Shown here piece by piece: positions 5,100-5,258 of a stretch of DNA of 5,258 bases (position 1 is the first letter of the stretch; each line of letters begins with the position of its first letter). The notes below the pieces were generated by a model. The model worked only from the letters and a program-made list of their open reading frames with translations, made no database searches and was not told the origin of the DNA. A program made the translations under genes and the position numbers. The stretch is from Rhodanobacteraceae bacterium (GTDB lineage: Bacteria > Pseudomonadota > Gammaproteobacteria > Xanthomonadales > Rhodanobacteraceae). The stretch is from NCBI GenBank assembly GCA_025924775.1, contig JAICHS010000177.1, positions 1-5,258 on the forward strand, given 5' to 3'.

Positions 5100-5258
5100 T
5101 CATCAACGCCCTGCGGGGCCGTCGCATCGCGCTGCCGGCGCGGCGGCTCGCCGACAGCCTGGGCGTCTCGCTGCGCACGGTCTATCGTGATGTGGCCGAC
5201 CTGCAAACCTCGGGAGTGCCGATCGAAGGCGAAGCCGGCGTCGGCTACCTGCTGCGCA
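5072..5258 (+). CDS. YafY/DeoR-type HTH regulator, N-terminal part; start codon not identifiable
   Basis: This is the N-terminal DNA-binding domain of a transcription factor, cut by the right edge. From Asp5084 the frame reads ADRLFLIINALRGRRIALP, then the winged helix-turn-helix LADSLGVSLRTVYRDVADL, the wing GVPIEGEAGVGYLLR, and the window end. This is the pattern of YafY-type regulators, which normally carry a WYL effector domain downstream, here unseen. Family proteins usually begin M-S-R-x-x-R-L, which places the start at about 5072, where the codon is GCG. There is no ATG, GTG or TTG in this frame between 4814 and the helix-turn-helix, so 5072 is only a family-based estimate. CTG at 5096 overlapping the NIPSNAP stop (CTGA) is a possible rare start but would cut into the first helix. 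The gene overlaps the NIPSNAP gene in the -1 frame. It is the last visible operon member and probably regulates the operon. Confidence 0.75.

Noticed and set aside
1..5258. CRISPR arrays, tRNA or rRNA genes, transposase genes, attachment sites
   Set aside because: No regularly spaced direct repeats, no tRNA cloverleaf, no rRNA-like sequence, and no transposase or integrase motif were seen on either strand.

Overview
The window is GC-rich (by eye about two-thirds G+C), densely coded bacterial DNA. The best guess at the source is a gammaproteobacterium of the Xanthomonadales type (Xanthomonas/Lysobacter/Rhodanobacter relatives). The grounds are the proteobacterial class I fructose-1,6-bisphosphatase, which closely resembles what I remember of the Xanthomonas protein, and the CATTCCGGG/CCCGGAATG inverted-repeat clusters between genes. 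This is inference from memory; no database was consulted.

Layout. (1) 1-991, minus: an SLC13-type membrane permease resembling E. coli YbiR, cut by the left edge. (2) 992-1154: a divergent intergenic gap with three perfect inverted repeats in a row. (3) 1155-1844, plus: a complete 229-residue short-chain dehydrogenase/reductase. (4) 1845-2042: a gap between convergent genes, filled with hairpins and REP-like repeats. (5) 2043-3065, minus: a complete class I fructose-1,6-bisphosphatase (fbp). (6) 3066-3187: a 122-base divergent gap with two adjacent perfect inverted repeats. (7) 3188-5258, plus: a tightly packed operon of a glutathione S-transferase, a DUF1579-like protein, a NIPSNAP-family protein and a YafY/DeoR-type helix-turn-helix regulator cut by the right edge. 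The first two junctions are ATGA stop/start overlaps. The third also overlaps, but no ordinary start codon is visible for the regulator.

How the genes fit together. The fructose bisphosphatase is central metabolism (gluconeogenesis) and shares an upstream region with the operon, so the palindromes between them could control either or both. The four-gene operon looks like a small accessory detoxification or redox cassette with its own regulator, but its substrate cannot be read from the sequence. The permease and the reductase are divergently transcribed and may share control elements; nothing in them shows a common pathway.

Most of the window is ordinary chromosomal coding sequence. The points most worth a second look are the missing start codon of the regulator (with a -1 slippery heptamer upstream in the NIPSNAP gene), the palindromes in both divergent promoter regions, and the REP-like cluster.
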